Positions 48,770-57,886 of a stretch of DNA of 64,000 bases are shown here, piece by piece; the stretch's first letter is position 1; every line of letters begins with the position of its first letter. The position numbers and the translations under genes are program-made. This DNA is from Symbiodinium natans (lineage: Eukaryota; Sar; Dinophyceae; Suessiales; Symbiodiniaceae), in assembly GCA_905221605.1 (NCBI GenBank), contig CAJNDS010001113.1:186001-250000 (forward strand), written 5' to 3'. The notes beneath the pieces were generated by a model. The model made no database searches and was not told the DNA's origin. It worked only from the letters and a program-made list of their open reading frames with translations.

Positions 48770-48930
48770 GGGCTTTTAGGGCCTTTGGGGCCTTTGGGGG
48801 CGTCTTTGGGGGCCTTTGGGGGCGTTTGGGGGCCTTTGGGGGCCTTTGGGGGTCTTTGGGGGCCTTTGGGGGCCATTTGGGGGCCTTTGGGGGCCATTTG
48901 GGGGCCTTTAGGGCCTTCAGGGTCTGTAGG
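48770..48930. repeat. GGCCTTTGGGG minisatellite
   Basis: Tandem CCTTTGGGGG(C) units encoding artefactual Gly/Pro/Leu frames on both strands. Confidence 0.85.
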
Positions 48931-49070
48931 GTCTTCAGGGTTTTTCGGATTGAGAGTTGTTGGGATGTTTAGGGTTGTTGGGCCTTTTCAGGATTTAGAG
49001 TTGTTGGGATGTTTAGGGTTGTTGGGCCTTTTTAGGGCTTTTGGCGGTTTTAGGGGTTGTTGGGGTTCAG

Positions 49071-49133
49071 CAGCGCGGTCCTGCTGGACAGGCGGGCGTG
49101 CTGGCGCCGGGGCCTCAGCGAAGCTTCCTTGCA
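49071..49133 (+). CDS. Exon-like island, unknown protein
   Basis: GGTTCAG acceptor; frame SAVLLDRRACWRRGLSEASL. Confidence 0.45.
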
Positions 49134-49399
49134 GGGGGTTTGCCCAAGACCCTAAGCCCTAACCCCTAAAGCCCTAACCCCTAAACCCTAAACCCTTAAC
49201 CCTAACCCTAAACCCTAAGCCCGAACCCACGAAACAACCTTAATGGAGTTTTTGGGAGCTCGAAAGTGTGTTGGACTTCAGGAGTTTAGGGGTTTCAGGA
49301 GTTTTAGGGGCCTGGGGCACAGCAACTCTAGGCGTTTTTGGATTGCTGGGGTTTGAAAGTTTGGAGCGGAAGTGTTATTGTGTAGTAGACGGGTCGGAG

Positions 49400-49475
49400 G
49401 AATAATTCATAGTATTCCCTCATGGTCTCGAAATAAGTACACTTGCAGTACCCCGCCCCCCCAAACCCTTTTCTC
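49400..49475. mobile_element. Family G fragment
   Basis: AGTATTCCCTCATGGTCTCG...CCCCCCCAAACCC resembles 15390 and 24108. Confidence 0.35.
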
Positions 49476-49654
49476 ATCATTTCGGCTTGGCCCCAAAATT
49501 AAGGGTTCTGAAAAGAGGGGGTTGAAAAAGCGGTATGTAAATCCGGGCTCCCAACTACTCCCCACTGCTCAGGCTCTAAGCTTCCCTAAGCTTCTCTAGG
49601 TACCTACCTCCCATGAAAGCCCTTCCCTTAACCACCCTAGAACTGTATTAGGTT

Positions 49655-49715
49655 GGGATGTTCCCCCTTCTAACAGTCCTTAATAGGGATTGCAATAGGG
49701 TGTACCATAATCCTA
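49655..49715. mobile_element. Family A half element
   Basis: GGTTGGGATGTTCCCCCTTC, TAACAGTCCTTAATAGGGAT is one arm of family A; the other arm is replaced by a heptamer array. Confidence 0.55.
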
Positions 49716-49935
49716 AACCCTAAACCCCAAACCCCAAATCCCAAACCCCAAACCCTAGACCCCAAACCCCAAACCCTAGACCCTAAACCCTAGACCCTAA
49801 ACCCTAAACCCTAAACCCTAACCCCTAGACCCTAAACCCTAAACCCTAAACCCTAGACCCTAAACCCTAGACCCTAACCCTAAACCCTAAACCCTAAACC
49901 CTAAACCCTAAACCCTAAACCCTAAACCCTAAACC
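49710..49935. repeat. Mixed CCCTAAA, CCCCAAA and CCCTAGA array
   Basis: Interleaved variants, becoming pure CCCTAAA toward the right. Confidence 0.95.
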
Positions 49936-49957
49936 CTTGCTGGCCAACATGCCTCAG

Positions 49958-50033
49958 GTCTCCATACAACTCCACGACCGATGTCATCGTGACCACGGAC
50001 CGCGTTTTCCTGTGGCAGAGGCCGCTGCTCAAG
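49958..50033 (+). CDS. Exon-like island, VIVTTDRVF module
   Basis: GCCTCAG acceptor; frame SPYNSTTDVIVTTDRVFLWQ then RPLLK, ending AAG before GCCGGC (GC donor). Aligns with the island at 40346 over NS...V-[IV]-V-T. Confidence 0.65.
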
Positions 50034-50059
50034 GCCGGCTTTGGGGGTTTTAGAGTGTT

Positions 50060-50130
50060 GGGGTTTAGGGTTTAGGGTTTAGGGTTTAGGGTTTAGGGTT
50101 TAGGGTTTAGGGTTTAGGGTTTAGGGTTCA
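50060..50130. repeat. TTTAGGG-type array
   Basis: About ten units 3' of the preceding island. Confidence 0.95.
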
Positions 50131-50227
50131 GCACTCCGGGTCGAGCAGCTTTATGGTTAAGCTTTATTTACGGCTCGGATATAACACCCACCCACCCAGA
50201 GAATACCACTACATTGAGAAAGCCAAA

Positions 50228-50400
50228 AACGGCCAAATTCTGAAAATAAAGCGGCCAAATTCTGAAAGTAAAGCGGCCAAATTCTGAAAATAAAGCGGCC
50301 AAATTCTGAAAATAAAGCGGCCAAATTCTGAAAATAAAGCGGCCAAATTCTGAAAATAAAGCGGCCGAAATTAAAGCGGCCAAATTTTGAAAATACAATT
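50228..50400. repeat. 22-bp minisatellite
   Basis: Unit CGGCCAAATTCTGAAAATAA AG, six near-identical copies plus partial ones; the minus open frame repeats FRIWPLYFQNLAA and is an artefact. Confidence 0.95.
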
Positions 50401-50465
50401 AAGGTTTAAATATATTTTAAGGGGCTGCGCCCATGGGCGGGCAGCGCACGCAGAAGCCCGGGGCG

Positions 50466-50640
50466 AGCAGTTTCTAAGCATGTTGAGGCCCCTAAACTCC
50501 CTTAAAATCTCTGAGCGTTAAGTTTCTAAGCATTTTCAGGCCCCTAAACTCCCTTCAAATCTCTAAGCGTTTGAGGCTCCTAGACTCCCTTAACGTTTCT
50601 AAGCACTTTATAAGGCCCCTAAACTCCCTTTGTCCTAGCC
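50466..50640. repeat. ~50-bp tandem repeat
   Basis: GTTTCTAAGCATNTTNAGGC CCCTAAACTCCCTT occurs about four times with drift. Confidence 0.85.
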
Positions 50641-50727
50641 CCGGGCTTAGACACGTCGCTTATGCCCGCCCTTTGGGGGGCATCATGCTCCTGATGCCCC
50701 CCCGCGGTCCCGCCCCGGGAGCCGCTG

Positions 50728-51042
50728 ATGCTCCTGATGCGCGCCTGGGGGTCCCGGGCTGGACCCGCTGATGCTCATGATGCGCGCCCTCTGGGGGCCT
50801 CCGTGGCGATGCAAAAAACCACGAAAAAAAAACCGTTCACCGGTGGCACGCGGGGGTCGGCGGCACTGGCGTCCGGCCTAATTCTGCTTCGCAGAAGGCC
50901 AGAGGCCAGCAAGGCTATTCCCGGGACGACCCGGGCTAAAAGGTCCGCATTTGCTCGGTCCTTTGGGGACCTCGCGCTGCCCGATTTAATGGCTACCGCC
51001 AGTGCCGCCGACCCAAATCTTCCAAGCTCTAAACCCTCCTGA
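50728..51042 (+). CDS. Hypothetical ORF, 104 codons
   Basis: The C-terminal half is the coding-like part: LILLRRRPEASKAIPGTTRA, KRSAFARSFGDLALPDLMAT, ASAADPNLPSSKPS. The N-terminal half comes from GC-rich palindromic sequence, so the true start is doubtful. Basic middle, acidic end; not recognised. Confidence 0.4.
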   Translation: MLLMRAWGSRAGPADAHDARPLGASVAMQKTTKKKPFTGGTRGSAALASGLILLRRRPEASKAIPGTTRAKRSAFARSFGDLALPDLMATASAADPNLPSSKPS

Positions 51043-51149
51043 GCTCCAATTCCTAAACCTCAAGACCCGCTAAACCCTAAACCCAGTAAACCCTAAACCC
51101 TAGACCCCAAACTCCCTCATCCCGAGCCAAGGAGGAGGTGCGTGCAAGG

Positions 51150-51765
51150 GGTAGGGCGGCAGGCGGGGGCGGGGGAGGGGCAGCGGGAAGGGCGGGAAGG
51201 GCGGGAAGGGCGGGAAGGGCGGGAAGGGCGGCGGGGGTCTGGGCATGCCCTGGAACCCTTAAAAATCACTTCACGACACCGCAAAACACACGATTTCGAT
51301 GCATTAGGTATCGGGTACATACGGGGCTTCACGACATCAGGTACGGGGCGGGAAGAAGGTGGGAGCGGAAGGGCGGGCGGGGGCGGGGGCAGCGGGGGCA
51401 GTGGGGCGGGAAGCGCGGCGAGGGTCTGGGCAGCGGGGCAGGGTAAGGTGTAAGGGTGGGAGGAGTACGGGAGGGGCGAGGGTAAGGGGTGAGGTGCGGG
51501 CGGGTAAGGGGTAGGGCAGCGGGGCGAGGCGGCAGGCGGGGGCGGGGGCAGCGGGAAGGGCGGGAAGGCATGCCCTGGAACCCTTAAAAATCACTTCACG
51601 ACACCGCAAAACACACGATTTCGATGCAGAGGTAGTAGGTATCGGGTACGGGGCGGGAAGAAGGCGGTACAGAGGCGGCGGGTGGAAGCAGGGGCAGCGG
51701 GGGCAGCGTAGATGGGGGTGGAGGGGCGGGGGCAGCAAGGGCGCGGCGGCGGGCCTAGGCATGCA
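51150..51765. repeat. G-rich repeat with a perfect 60-bp duplication
   Basis: GGCGGGAAGG minisatellite sequence carries CATGCCCTGGAACCCTTAAA... at 51244-51303 and again, identical, at 51569-51628 (325 bp apart). Pro/Arg-rich minus frames and Gly-rich plus frames are artefacts. Confidence 0.85.
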
Positions 51766-51767
51766 CT

Positions 51768-52468
51768 GTGTTCGAGCGGCCACAGTCTCGTGATGGATTG
51801 CAGCCGTTCGAAGTCGAAACAAACCGTAGCTGTTGCGCCACGTCTTCGATTCGCAGAGTCAACAAGAGGCCAGCCATCAACCTGGTCAGCAGCGAAGAAG
51901 AGCCAATGAGCGCCGCGTCAGCTGTCGTCGTCGTGCACAATTCCCAGTCCAAGGAGGAAGAACGCGACAACGAGGTGGACGACCGGGCTCGAGCGCGACA
52001 CAGTCTCTGGATCCACCATGATGGATTCGGACTCTGTTGCGGCTCAAATCGACTACCTTGTTTCTTCGGAGTCGATGGTGCCGCAGCCAGCGCAGCTCAG
52101 CTCGCAACGGACTCTGCGATCTCTGCAGCTCCGACAGCTTGGAGGCTCTCCCTGACGGAATGCCTCAGAAGATTTCACATCTCCTTGCGAACCTCTCAGA
52201 CAAGCCGCTCGAACATGCGTCAAGATGGTACTCGGGGAAGCAGTGTGTGAACGACGACAGCGAGCCGTCCATCGACGCGACCCGAATCGTCCAAAGCGAG
52301 GCGTGCGGAAACGAGCCCATGAGTCTGTCGAGTAGACGCCCATGTCTCACCGGCAGCGGCGAATATATCAGAGTCATTCAACATTTTCACGTGGCTGGTA
52401 GACAAGTTCTCCTGCTCTCATCGAGCAAGGTGTGTATTCGTACCAGTAGTACAACTAGTACTATTTAA
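51768..52468 (+). pseudogene. Non-repetitive coding-like region, frame-broken
   Basis: Three plus frames take turns: INLVSSEEEPMSAASAVVVV (51880s), MDSDSVAAQIDYLVSSESMV then PQPAQLSSQRTLRSLQLRQL (52021 to a stop near 52155), and ISHLLANLSDKPLEHASRWY then SGKQCVNDDSEPSIDATRIV (52170-52300). It could be exons with tiny introns or a decayed gene. No family recognised. Confidence 0.45.
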
Positions 52469-53173
52469 CCCCAAACCCTAATTAAGCCCGGAACCCTCGC
52501 CCCTAGTTAAACCCCTCGCTCGTCCGAGAGTGCGCCGTAAGCCCCAAGCTCAGAAGCCCCTCGTCAGAGCCCCTCATCAGAGCCTCTTGCCAAGGAATTG
52601 TTTCACTCATCATGTATAACTAGTTAATGAAGCAATGAGTTTAGGTTGAAGGTTGTTTTAGTGAGGCAGATGACTCAGATGAGCGCCATGGTGTCCCAGA
52701 TCTATGACCTGGTGCATCAGATGGAGAGGTGGATGGTGCCTCAGCCTTCAAAGACCCTCAAGCCCTAAACCTTAATTAAGCCCAAATAGATCCTAGCTAA
52801 CTCACCCCTAAACCCTACACCCTACACCCTAAACCCTGAACCCTAAACCCCAAGCCTAGTCAAGCCCAGGATGAGCGTTCCGGCGCCATGAGGGACCGCA
52901 TCCGCCGCATTGGCGCCCGCGTGACGGCCTTGAGAGGCCGTTCTCGTGCTTTGGGTTTAAGTTTTCGGGGTTTCGTAAGGCTAGGGTTTAGGGTTCAATA
53001 AAGGGTTTTCGTAGGGTTAATTCGGCTGCAATTCGGCTGTTGCCCCGAAGGATGGGTCCTGGTGTCATGGGATCGATGGAATGTGGCTGATTCTGGATGA
53101 GCAGATGCACTCATGGATGGGCGTTGCAGCTTGCACATTTAATTGACTAGGGTTTCAAGCGGGGTTTAAAGCA
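52469..53173. other. Degenerate heptamers and single-copy sequence
   Basis: Short CCCTAAA remnants at 52800-52850, otherwise no clear gene. MTQMSAMVSQIYDLVHQMERWMV-like frame near 52670-52740 is suggestive but short. Confidence 0.4.
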
Positions 53174-53299
53174 ATGCAACTTTCCTTAGTTGAGGAGGTC
53201 GACGTCATGATGAGCTCGAGCATGCGCGGGGCGAAGATTTTATGGGCTGGAGCATGCTTGTGTGCGTGGGTGCAGACACCCATGGGCCTCTACCGCATC

Positions 53300-53560
53300 A
53301 TATTGGGTGAGAGCAACATGGGAAGCCGAGGCTTTTCGATGGGTGCAATGATGAGTCCTCAGACCATGAGATGGTGGCAGAACGCATCTGGTCACAGCAG
53401 CAAAAGGATTTCCTCGAGCGCGTCGCCGAAGGAATGCTGCCGTGGGACAGAGGTCAGGTCGAGTTCTGCAAGTGGCGGGTGGGCCTGGCGCAGGCAAAAC
53501 CGAGGTCGTCATTTCGGCCACAAACAAAGTGCTGAGGAACGGCTAAGCGCGCTAGACAGA
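53300..53560 (+). pseudogene. P-loop NTPase fragment, PIF1-helicase-like
   Basis: In one frame: SSDHEMVAERIWSQQQKDFL then ERVAEGMLPWDRGQVEFCKW. One base out of phase it continues GGPGAGKTEVVISATNKVLR, which has the Walker A motif GPGAGKT, and soon meets a stop. The layout (Gln-rich helix, then GGPGxGKT) is like PIF1/RRM3 or Helitron-type helicases. A one-base shift or a short intron separates the halves. Fragmentary, probably a mobile-element relic. Confidence 0.5.
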
Positions 53561-53679
53561 GTGTGCCTGTCCTTCCGAGTCGCGGGTCGAGGTTATGCAT
53601 ATACGTGGGCCTCTCGAGTGAAAATGTAAGCCCATGTCTATCATTTTGGAAGGCTGCGGCGAACAGATTGAATGGAGGC

Positions 53680-53703
53680 CCGGGGGGGGGGGGGGGGGGG
53701 GGG
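53680..53703. repeat. Poly-G tract
   Basis: About 23 G in a row. Confidence 0.95.
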
Positions 53704-53734
53704 AATGCGTGAATGCAACCAAGGCAGAGCATCT

Positions 53735-53818
53735 GTACTCACTGAGACATCGTCAGAAGAAGACGACCGCAGTGCCGCCGAGACTGCCTCAGAAGATGAT
53801 CGCAGTGCTGCCGGGTGA
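53735..53818 (+). CDS. Exon-like island with acidic repeat
   Basis: Frame TSSEEDDRSAAETASEDDRS then AAG, stop at 53816. The SEEDDRSAAE unit is imperfectly repeated. Confidence 0.4.
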   Translation, partial: VLTETSSEEDDRSAAETASEDDRSAAG

Positions 53819-53894
53819 CCTCAGCGACCCATGGGCCCAGCGTGGGATTGTGAGTCGCTGTCCCCGAGGCACTGAGCGTTCGCATTCAATGTAG

Positions 53895-54137
53895 GACACT
53901 AAAGACAAGCTGTACTTCACATCACATGCCGTTGTCCTTGCGTTTATTTCTTGTTGCGCTGTGTCCCCCCCTAAGGTCGCCGCCAGGTATGGCTCTCTCC
54001 AAGCGCGCGGCGTACCTGTGCCGCGACGCAAGCCCCTGCCAGTGCCCCTGCGCAAAAGACAGCCATTCTCGACGGAGCCGAGCTGGGAGATGACGAAGGG
54101 TGTCGTCGTGGATGACGCTGCTGCGGATGAAGAGTGA
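53895..54137 (+). CDS. C-terminal exon-like frame, 80 codons
   Basis: Open after a TAG at 53892. Reads VAARYGSLQARGVPVPRRKP, LPVPLRKRQPFSTEPSWEMT, KGVVVDDAAADEE and TGA at 54135. Basic/proline-rich then acidic end, typical of a true C-terminus. A CCCCCCTAAG acceptor at 53975 is a likely exon start. Confidence 0.5.
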   Translation, partial: DTKDKLYFTSHAVVLAFISCCAVSPPKVAARYGSLQARGVPVPRRKPLPVPLRKRQPFSTEPSWEMTKGVVVDDAAADEE

Positions 54138-54404
54138 TCGGGCACTGAGCTCGCCGGTGTTTGGGGATCCTATTATACCTGTAGACACTTTTGATCGACT
54201 TCCCTCACCCCCGTGATCCATCCATGTGTGTAGCTGCCGGCTTTGATGACTGAAGTGCGGAGGTTTTGGAAAGAAAGGTGCTACGCAGCCTACAAAGCAC
54301 ACACGTGGCTGCTGTGCAGTCGACAGTAAAATTATGACCCCAGCTGCCTCTCGACCATCGCAGGTGCTTGCTGCTGGCGCCAGCAGCGCACCGGGCACCG
54401 CGTG

Positions 54405-54548
54405 AGTGACGTAAAATGACCAACAGGCCCGAAACACTCGGTAACAAAGTGGCAGGTGGCATCCTTGTACAATCGCATGAGTGACGTAACCAACAGGTCC
54501 GAAGTGCTCCGTAACAAAGTGGCGGGTGGCATCCTCGCACAACCGCAA
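54405..54548. repeat. Two tandem ~73-bp units
   Basis: GAGTGACGTAA...CCAACAGG...GTAACAAAGTGGC[A/G]GGTGGCATCCT occurs twice in a row. Confidence 0.85.
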
Positions 54549-54639
54549 GAGTGTGCTGCAGACGGCAATTGGAGAGCTTGCCTTTTTTCGCTACTTTGAG
54601 CCAATCCCCAACCCGCCCCACAGGTCCGGATTGACAAAC

Positions 54640-54852
54640 AGAAGGCCGGCCACGAGCTTTTTGTGGGTGGGCACGGCTCTTTTGCCAATGGCCACGAGGT
54701 TTTTGCCACGTTTTTTTGCCAATGGCCACGGTTTTTTTTCCAATGGCGACAGGTTTTGCGTGGCCATTGACAAAACAGCCGCATTGGCAAAAAACCGTGG
54801 CCCTTGGCAAAGTTGCCCATGGCCACGGCTTTTTTTGCCAATGGCCACCATT
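54640..54852. repeat. TTTTTGCCAATGGCCACGG dispersed repeat cluster
   Basis: At least six copies of GCCAATGGCCACG, in direct and inverted orientation. The longest minus frames (to 227 codons) are translations of this repeat. Confidence 0.9.
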
Positions 54853-54867
54853 AAGGTGTTTTTTGAA

Positions 54868-54924
54868 TGTATATATATATATATACACTATATATATAAT
54901 TATATATATATATATATATATGTA

Positions 54925-54961
<37 letters not shown>
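54868..54961. repeat. TA microsatellite
   Basis: Nearly pure TA with small interruptions. Confidence 0.95.
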
Positions 54962-54966
<5 letters not shown>

Positions 54967-55233
54967 GAGAGGGTTTTGGGTTTAAGGTTTAGGGTTTCGG
55001 GTTTCGGGTTTCGGGTTTAGGGCGGAGGTGTTTGGGGCTCGCTTGTCGGGTTGTTGATGCTGAGCTTCAAGGCCTCAGGGCGTTACATTCCCAAAGCGAC
55101 AAAGCCCCCTTTTCCCCCGGAAGGCCCATGCTCCATCCCCCAAGTTCTAAACCCTAAGCCCTAAACCCAGACCCTGGACCTAGACCCCAGACCCTCAACC
55201 CTAAACCCTACAACCAAACACCCTTGTGGCCAG

Positions 55234-55299
55234 TCCTTCGACTGCAAGACCTGCGTCTGTTGGGGCGCCTGCTGGTGTGGCTGCCTGCCGCGGCCCTAG
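55234..55299 (+). CDS. Exon-like island, very Cys-rich
   Basis: GTGGCCAG acceptor; frame SFDCKTCVCWGACWCGCLPR then P, stop at 55297. A second frame (LRLQDLRLLGRLLVWLPAAA) is also open. Confidence 0.4.
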   Translation, partial: SFDCKTCVCWGACWCGCLPRP

Positions 55300-55365
55300 A
55301 AGTGGGTTTCGGGTTGTTTGCAAACCCCGAAGCGACGGGGTGTTTAAAGTTTGGAGCCCTCCCCG

Positions 55366-55416
55366 CCCCTTCCCCCCCCCCCCCCCTCCCTCCCCCCCCT
55401 CCACCCCCCCCCCCGG
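55366..55416. repeat. C-rich tract
   Basis: CCCC/CCCT run that would act as a strong pyrimidine tract for the next acceptor. Confidence 0.9.
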
Positions 55417-55424
55417 CGGCTCAG

Positions 55425-55574
55425 TCCGACAGCCTGGCTTTTCATAATGAGTACCAACAAGAGGCTGCTAAGCGATGCAAGCGCGTGACAGGGAGTGCGC
55501 CCCTAAATCTAAAGAAAAGGCGCACTTCCCGCACGTGTGCACTGATACACACCCTTAACAAACCAAGACCCTAA
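55425..55574 (+). CDS. Exon-like island, 49 codons
   Basis: GGCTCAG acceptor after the C-rich tract; frame SDSLAFHNEYQQEAAKRCKR then VTGSAPLNLKKRRTSRTC, stop at 55572 in heptamer sequence. Confidence 0.5.
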   Translation, partial: SDSLAFHNEYQQEAAKRCKRVTGSAPLNLKKRRTSRTCALIHTLNKPRP

Positions 55575-55621
55575 ACCCTAAACCCGATGGCCCCCAACAG
55601 AAGTCTCGGTCAGCGTAACCA

Positions 55622-55837
55622 ATGAATTCCTCATCCCAGCTGCACCCTGAAGGACCCCACCCTGGTTTTGCTCGACATCTATTGTGCTGTGAGAGATTTA
55701 GAGAATGCTCAGAATTTTTGACCAAAATCCTGTATCGTAACTCCTATTCCTCAAGCCCCCTGCCTTACCTTAAACCCAAAGCCCGAAATCGTGCGCCAAG
55801 GAGCAAGTTCATGGAGGCGTGCCGGGTTCGGATGTAG
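55622..55837 (+). CDS. Hypothetical ORF, 71 codons
   Basis: ATG frame MNSSSQLHPEGPHPGFARHL, LCCERFRECSEFLTKILYRN, SYSSSPLPYLKPKARNRAPR, SKFMEACRVRM and stop. No array interrupts it. Could be an intact small gene or one large exon. Confidence 0.45.
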   Translation: MNSSSQLHPEGPHPGFARHLLCCERFRECSEFLTKILYRNSYSSSPLPYLKPKARNRAPRSKFMEACRVRM

Positions 55838-55915
55838 GGTCTAGGGTTTAGGCTTCGGGGAGTAGGGTCTAAGTCCCAAGCCAACACTTTTTTTTGCATG
55901 AAATGCTGGTTTCAG

Positions 55916-55961
55916 AGTGCCGCCGATTGCTTCGAAGCAGCAGGAAAGCCTGAGTCGCAAG
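55916..55961 (+). CDS. Exon-like island, unknown protein
   Basis: GGTTTCAG acceptor; frame SAADCFEAAGKPESQ. GCCTGAG and CTCAGGC form a small stem at its end. Confidence 0.45.
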
Positions 55962-56394
55962 GCTCAGGCTGTTCTATATTAGGTTCCCCAAATATGAGGT
56001 TCCGTAGTAGTAGGAACCCGAAAAGGCTTTTGTGTTGAGAGCTGCCCATACATGGTCAGCTCTTTTTTGGGCTGGCCCACCAGACAGCCTTCGTCTCCTC
56101 ATAGACCCTAAGCCCGAAACCCTGAATTTTCAGAGCCCGCATGGTTAGGGCAGTTTCGGGCAGTTAGGGTCTAGTGCAATGGAGGGTCTTAGGGAATAGG
56201 GCTTAGGGTTTTAGGGAAGGTTACAGGTTTGAGGCTTTGGGGTAGTTAGGGTTTAGTGTCATGTACGGCTTTAGAGAAATTCGGGGATTTCGGGAAATCC
56301 GGGGATTTCGTGTTGTTGTTTGGCCTGCTTCCGCATCGTTGCTTTGGCTCGCTCGCGTTTCGCTTCGGTCCGGGGTTTGCGTCGGTTTGGGGTT

Positions 56395-56530
56395 TAGGGT
56401 TTAGGGTTTAAGGTTTATTATTTATTAGGGTTTAGGGTTTAGGGTTTAGGGTTTAGGGTTTAGGGTTTAGGGTTTAGGGTTTAGTTTAGGGTTTAGGGTT
56501 TAGGGTTTAGGGTTTAGGGTTTAGGGTGAA
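56395..56530. repeat. TTTAGGG-type array
   Basis: Long array with one TTTATTATTTATTA interruption. Confidence 0.95.
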
Positions 56531-56604
56531 CTGTGTCAATGGAGATTAGGAAAAAACCCTGGACAAAAACACCCTAACTTCTACGCCTACTTTGTAGTCT
56601 CTAG

Positions 56605-56655
56605 GTATCCATGCGCAGCCGCTCCTTTAGCCCTTTTTCCATGCTGCTGTGTTGA
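56605..56655 (+). CDS. Possible exon, 16 codons to stop
   Basis: GTCTCTAG acceptor; frame VSMRSRSFSPFSMLLC. Confidence 0.35.
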   Translation, partial: VSMRSRSFSPFSMLLC

Positions 56656-56795
56656 GGGTTTCGGACCCTTAGCCTTAAACCCTAAACCCTAGACCCTAAA
56701 CCCTAAACCCTAAACCCTAAACCTTAAACCTGCTCCCTAACAGTCTCCAAGGCACTCTCTAAACTCTCTAAACCCTAAAGCCTCCACTGTGAGAG

Positions 56796-56866
56796 GCCGG
56801 GCAACTTCCGAACACCATGTCCTTCCTGTGCTACAAAGTCATGCTCAGCTTCTCCACGGAGTCGCA
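56796..56866 (+). CDS. Exon-like island, unknown protein
   Basis: GTGAGAG acceptor; frame AGQLPNTMSFLCYKVMLSFS then TESQ, then GCGCGTGG. Confidence 0.5.
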
Positions 56867-56944
56867 GGCGCGTGGCTGCGGTTGGGGGTTTCAGAGTTAC
56901 GTTGAGTTTCGGGTTCAGGGGTTTCAGAGTTTAGGGAGTTTAGG

Positions 56945-57059
56945 CTACCCAGAGACTCCAGTACCCCTTAATTAAAGAAGATTCCTTAAAGTACAAGAGG
57001 GTTCCTTGTATGGGTTAAGGAGTATTCCAAAATTAAGGGGTACGGGAGCCTCTGGGTAG
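56945..57059. mobile_element. Family E inverted-repeat element, best copy
   Basis: 29-bp terminal repeats: CTACCCAGAGACTCCAGTAC... and its inverse CTACCCAGAGGCTCCCGTAC... with few mismatches. 115 bp. Confidence 0.75.
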
Positions 57060-57081
57060 TTGCGGAAACTTTTCGCCGCAG

Positions 57082-57192
57082 GCTTCGGTCGTGGGACTCT
57101 CCCCGGAGTTGTCTAAGAAAGCCTGGGGAGGGTTGGGAAGAAGCATTCCGCCAACCGCCCTCAAAGCAAGCAGCCTAAATCTTAAACCCTAA
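57082..57192 (+). CDS. Exon-like island, 36 codons
   Basis: TCGCCGCAG acceptor; frame ASVVGLSPELSKKAWGGLGR then SIPPTALKASS, stop at 57190 in heptamer-like sequence. It starts 22 bp after the family E element. Confidence 0.55.
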   Translation, partial: ASVVGLSPELSKKAWGGLGRSIPPTALKASSLNLKP

Positions 57193-57193
57193 C

Positions 57194-57266
57194 TCCGACA
57201 GTGCGTTGAACCTTTCTGGCCCTCAAAGATTGGGACATGCTCCCTTGGAGTTTGGGGATCTTTCAG
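57194..57266 (+). CDS. Exon-like island, GTGAGA donor
   Basis: Frame SDSALNLSGPQRLGHAPLEF then GDLS, ending CAG before GTGAGA. In a different frame from the island only ~20 bp upstream; one of them may be misread. Confidence 0.45.
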
Positions 57267-57459
57267 GTGAGACTTCGGTAGGGTCCAGGGTTTCGGGCTT
57301 GGTGTTGAGGGTGTGGAGTCTCGTCGTTTGAAGGTAAGCCAACAAGTCTGAACCCACTGTGCCCCCCAAAGCCTGTACAAACCCTAAGCCGCCCCAGGCC
57401 CTTAGCCCTGAGCCCTCAGCCCTACGCACCTAAAGCCCTCCATCCCGAAGATCCCCCTA

Positions 57460-57600
57460 AACCCTAAACCCTAAACCCTAAACCCTAAACCCTAAACCCT
57501 AAACCCTAAACCCTAAACCCTAAACCCTAAACTCTAAACCCTAAACCCTAAACCCTAAACCCTAAACCCTAAATAAACCCTACACCCTAAACCCTAAAGG
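57460..57600. repeat. CCCTAAA-type array
   Basis: About 20 units. Confidence 0.95.
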
Positions 57601-57719
57601 CCTCAACCTCGAGAACCCCCAGAGCCCGATTCGCCGGGTTCGGAGGACTAAGGGTTTCGTGGCTTGGGGCTCTGGTGTCTGATGTGATGGCTTTTGGGGG
57701 TTCAGGGCTATAGGGGTAG

Positions 57720-57812
57720 CCCCAAACCCTAAACCCTAAACCCGAAACCCTAAATCCTAAACCCGAAACCCTAACCCCTAAACCCTAAACCCTAAACCCT
57801 ACACCCTAAACC
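57720..57812. repeat. CCCTAAA-type array
   Basis: Array with CCCGAAA variants directly 5' of the island at 57826. Confidence 0.9.
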
Positions 57813-57825
57813 GCTCCCACACCAG

Positions 57826-57886
57826 ATCGATCCGCCTCTCCTGACGAACCCGGCGCATCCACCGGCTGCCCTGCTCATGTTGGGGG
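57826..57886 (+). CDS. Exon-like island, unknown protein
   Basis: CACCAG acceptor; frame IDPPLLTNPAHPPAALLMLG, then GTTCAGGGTTTAGGG. Confidence 0.55.

Noticed and set aside
48712-49162. Collagen-like Gly/Pro frames on both strands
   Set aside because: Both arise from the CCTTTGGGGG minisatellite.
51117-51822. Pro/Arg-rich and Gly-rich ORFs of 70-160 codons
   Set aside because: Products of G-rich minisatellite composition, open in several frames at once.
54205-54888. Minus-strand ORF of 227 codons
   Set aside because: Largely encoded by GGCCA-type repeats and the ~73-bp tandem units.
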